Below are positions 44,209-46,554 of a stretch of 46,554 nt of DNA, piece by piece. The notes under the pieces were generated by a model, which saw only the letters and a program-made list of their open reading frames with translations, was not told where the DNA came from and did not search any database. The DNA is taken from contig CAZJWR010000026.1 of the NCBI GenBank assembly GCA_964549765.1, positions 1 through 46,554 of the forward strand, written 5' to 3'. How positions within the stretch are numbered: the first letter of the stretch is position 1; every line of letters begins with the position of its first letter. A program made the translations under genes and the position numbers. The stretch comes from CAZJWR01 sp964549765. GTDB lineage: Bacteria; Zixibacteria; MSB-5A5; GN15; JAAZOE01.

Positions 44209-46395
44209 CTACAACTGGGCCAGCATTTTTTTGGCCTCCGACCGTTGCGGCTCGGCGAGATTGTCCTTCATCGCCTCCTGCAGATATTCCTTGGCCTTGG
44301 CTTTTTCATTCAGTTTGAAATGCGTCTTGCCCAGAAGAAATTTGAATTCCGAGTCGTTCGGAAAAAGCGTCACGCCCTTGTGATATTGCAGCCGCGCCAG
44401 CTTGTATTTTCCCTGGGCATAGTAGATATTTCCCAGAAGCAAATACCCACGGCGGTCATTGGTGAGATACCTCGCGGCGGCCATGGCCAGCCCGGCGGCA
44501 TAGTCGAGGCTGTCGGCTTTCTTGAAATGGTATTCGGAAAGATAATAATACGCTTCCCCGGTCGGCATCTGGAAACTGATGGCCTTGTGATAATAATGCA
44601 TCGCCGAATCGAGATCGCCCTTGCGCTGCCAGTATAATCCCTTCAATTCATAGGCAAAGGCGTATCCGGTGTCGATGGCCAGGGCTTTCTGGAAACGATC
44701 TGGAATCAGATCGACCATATCATGCTCGAATTCGTAATGTCCCAGCCGGTAATAACCCACCGGGTCGGTCGGATAGTTGGTCACAAAGGTCTCAAACAGC
44801 CGATGGGCGTCGTCGATCCGATTCTGATGGGTGTATATCTGAGCCAGGTTCTGAACATACGGCATATATCCCGGCGAAAGATGATACAGACTTTCGGCAT
44901 ACTTCAGGGCCTGCTCCCAGCGCTCCGACGATATATACACGTCATACAATTTTTCCTGAATCTGGCGGCTGCCGCGAAAACGCATCGGGAGATTCTCGGC
45001 GAGCGTGTCCGCCGCCTGCCAGTTCTGATGGTGGGCATAGACCGAGAGCAGGTTGAGAAAATAAATTTCCTCGGGGTAGGGGAGATCCATCAGGCGCCGG
45101 TATATTTTGACGGCCTGATCGTATTCACGCAACCGGAAGGAATACCGGCCGGCCAATTCCAGCCATAATTGATCGCTCCAATTCTGCTGAAGCTGCCGGT
45201 CGACCATCATCCGGGCCGAATCGACCGTTTGCTGAAAACGGCTCTTGAGCTCGGCTTCAAAGAAGTAGATTTGCGGCGAGCCGCTCAATAATTTACGGCC
45301 TTCCTCAAAATAATCAATGGCCATGGCCAGATTGCGATCCTCCAGAAAGCCGTTCTCCATCTTAATATAGAGTTGCGCTATATAGTCATCGGGATATCCC
45401 AGGTTATTCGCGATCGTATTCGCCGATTGCCATGCCATCTGAGCAGCACGCGTTTTGCCGAAATAAGCGTAAAGATCGCCGTTCTTCTCCAGCCCGATCG
45501 GCGAATCCGTGACGGTATTCAGGAACGTCAGGAACTCCACATCGGCATTGGCCTCGTCGCCCATTGCCCACAGAATATAGGAATCCAGCATGTAGGCCGG
45601 TCCGTATCCCTTGGTTTCGGCCAGCAGCTTCTTGACTATCTCGCCCGCCTCGTGCAAATGCCGCTGGTCGAAGAGGTATTGGGCCAGTTGCAGTCGATAA
45701 CCGATATTCTCGGGGGCCTTGTCCACCGCCCGCTGTTGGACGGCGACCGCCGAATCGAGCATATTCATGTACCGGTAGAGCGACGCCAAATGATCGTATT
45801 GAGCCGGGTCGGTCAGCCTGACCTGCATCAGGCGGCCGATCGCCTGCGTGATGGAATCGCTGTCGTATGACCGAAAGGCGAGTTCCGCGCGCGCCAGCGT
45901 CAAGTCGGACCGGTCTGCCCCCAGCGAATCGGCCTGATCGACGTTATGCCGGGCGTCATCGAAAGCGTCCTGCAACATATCGATCTCGGCCAGCCTCAGG
46001 AACCATTTGGGATTTTCGGGATCGCGATTGTTGAGTATGATCGCCATCTTCCGCGCATTGGCCAGATAATCCAGATCGATGGCGCTATTCAAAAACGCTT
46101 CCATGGCGGGGAAATAGCCGTTTTGTAAAGGCGCCGCTTCCATGTACTTGAGCATGGCGTCCCAATCCAGCCCCCGGTACTGCCGCAAAAGGCCCTGGCC
46201 GTAGATGGCGTCCGGCGCGGTGGAATCGGCCTTGACGAGACCGTCGATTATCGATTTGGCTTGATCGTATTTGCCTTCCGCCAGAAGGTTCTTGGCCGAC
46301 CCCAGCTTACCTTCGGGCGTCTTGCCGCAACCGGCGAAGAAAACCAATCCGACCCAGAAAATACCGAGGATACCTATCGTGAGTGCTTTTTTCAT
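44209..46395 (-). CDS. Large TPR lipoprotein
   Basis: 728 aa from ATG 46395; GGGAG lies 6 bases upstream. A lipobox FFAGC (Cys23) follows the signal peptide, so the protein is lipid-anchored and probably periplasm-facing or exported. The rest is almost entirely tetratricopeptide repeats (for example AKNLLAEGKYDQAKSIID, RLQYHKGVTLFPNDSEFKF). Such proteins scaffold envelope complexes. Promoter TTTACA-18-CATAAT (46497-46526, minus) precedes it, and a 20-bp palindrome lies in the leader (46425-46444). Confidence 0.85.
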   Translation of the reverse strand: MKKALTIGILGIFWVGLVFFAGCGKTPEGKLGSAKNLLAEGKYDQAKSIIDGLVKADSTAPDAIYGQGLLRQYRGLDWDAMLKYMEAAPLQNGYFPAMEAFLNSAIDLDYLANARKMAIILNNRDPENPKWFLRLAEIDMLQDAFDDARHNVDQADSLGADRSDLTLARAELAFRSYDSDSITQAIGRLMQVRLTDPAQYDHLASLYRYMNMLDSAVAVQQRAVDKAPENIGYRLQLAQYLFDQRHLHEAGEIVKKLLAETKGYGPAYMLDSYILWAMGDEANADVEFLTFLNTVTDSPIGLEKNGDLYAYFGKTRAAQMAWQSANTIANNLGYPDDYIAQLYIKMENGFLEDRNLAMAIDYFEEGRKLLSGSPQIYFFEAELKSRFQQTVDSARMMVDRQLQQNWSDQLWLELAGRYSFRLREYDQAVKIYRRLMDLPYPEEIYFLNLLSVYAHHQNWQAADTLAENLPMRFRGSRQIQEKLYDVYISSERWEQALKYAESLYHLSPGYMPYVQNLAQIYTHQNRIDDAHRLFETFVTNYPTDPVGYYRLGHYEFEHDMVDLIPDRFQKALAIDTGYAFAYELKGLYWQRKGDLDSAMHYYHKAISFQMPTGEAYYYLSEYHFKKADSLDYAAGLAMAAARYLTNDRRGYLLLGNIYYAQGKYKLARLQYHKGVTLFPNDSEFKFLLGKTHFKLNEKAKAKEYLQEAMKDNLAEPQRSEAKKMLAQL

Positions 46396-46424
46396 CCCGT
46401 TCTCCCAAACATAAGGCATCATTG

Positions 46425-46444
46425 CGTGTACAATCTTGTACACG
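46425..46444. promoter_or_regulatory. Palindromic operator candidate in leader of TPR lipoprotein gene
   Basis: CGTGTACAA (46425-46433) and TTGTACACG (46436-46444) form 9-bp arms around a 2-base centre. It sits 30-50 bases ahead of ATG 46395 and downstream of the likely start at ~46490. A TetR-, GntR- or Fur-like dimer site is conceivable; no regulator is in the window. Confidence 0.45.
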
Positions 46445-46496
46445 GGACTCCGAGAATATATCAGGAATTTACAGGATGTCCAGTACATACGCAAAT

Positions 46497-46526
46497 ATTA
46501 TGGTTGTGTAAATTCTTGTGTGTAAA
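46497..46526 (-). promoter_or_regulatory. Putative promoter of the TPR lipoprotein gene
   Basis: On the minus strand TTTACA (46526-46521) is followed after 18 bases by CATAAT (46502-46497). Each box has one mismatch to the sigma70 consensus. Two AATTTACACA direct repeats overlap the -35. Confidence 0.45.
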
Positions 46527-46554
46527 TTTTAGGTGATTTTGGCTAAATAAAGAG

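Noticed and set aside
1..46554. CRISPR arrays, tRNA or rRNA genes
   Set aside because: Reading the intergenic stretches I saw no repeat-spacer pattern and no cloverleaf-like sequence. A tRNAscan or Infernal run would confirm this.

Overview
The window looks like a chromosomal segment of an uncultured bacterium of the FCB group. I favour Zixibacteria or a relative. The reasons are C-terminal FlgD-like/type IX sorting-like tails with the signature NYPNPFNP on two broken genes, a fragment of a surface protein with LIAGG-type repeats, many two-component and membrane proteins of the kind common in these lineages, and an apparent GC content somewhat above 50 percent (not computed). The taxon is an inference. 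I saw no phage genes, transposases, CRISPR arrays, rRNA or tRNA genes.

Layout. 1-3.2 kb: an exported metallo-beta-lactamase-fold protein with altered metal ligands, then a [2Fe-2S] ferredoxin fused to an O-methyltransferase. 3.5-5.0 kb: a graveyard of three decayed surface-protein fragments, two of them joined head to head. 5.2-10.9 kb: mostly unlinked small enzymes (cysteine-synthase-like PLP enzyme, two methyltransferases, SnoaL-like protein, GNAT acetyltransferase, retropepsin-like periplasmic protease). 11.25-20.3 kb: a compact same-strand block that is the most interesting part: membrane histidine kinase, two single-domain response regulators, two tandem TauE/SafE anion exporters, a TIGR02186-type membrane-anchored protein, a third response regulator, a cytidylate-kinase-like/BON fusion, and a PEP-synthase-like protein lacking the PEP-binding barrel. 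DUF1697 and DUF2127 genes follow.

21.5-31 kb: membrane proteins, including a HAMP protein without an output domain, a Na+/solute symporter preceded by an overlapping 37-residue membrane ORF, and three polytopic envelope-sugar-type proteins (GT39-like, YfhO, GT87-like). 31-40 kb: housekeeping genes (valS, mazG, a long-chain polyprenyl synthase, tsaD) with a von Willebrand-type membrane protein and a YbbR-like protein. 40-46.5 kb: a secreted FG-GAP protein, a DUF4062-like/TPR protein, a methyltransferase and a large TPR lipoprotein.

How the genes work together. The 11-20 kb block has the parts of a signalling unit (one kinase, three receivers) tied to anion export (TauE x2 plus the TIGR02186 protein) and to phosphoryl-transfer enzymes (the kinase-like/BON fusion and a phosphohistidine protein). 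A plausible but untested reading is a response that exports sulfite, sulfonate or a similar anion and adjusts phosphoryl metabolism. Several promoters share the form TTGACA-17 bp-TATCTT or TAnnTT, and a clear Rho-independent terminator follows valS.
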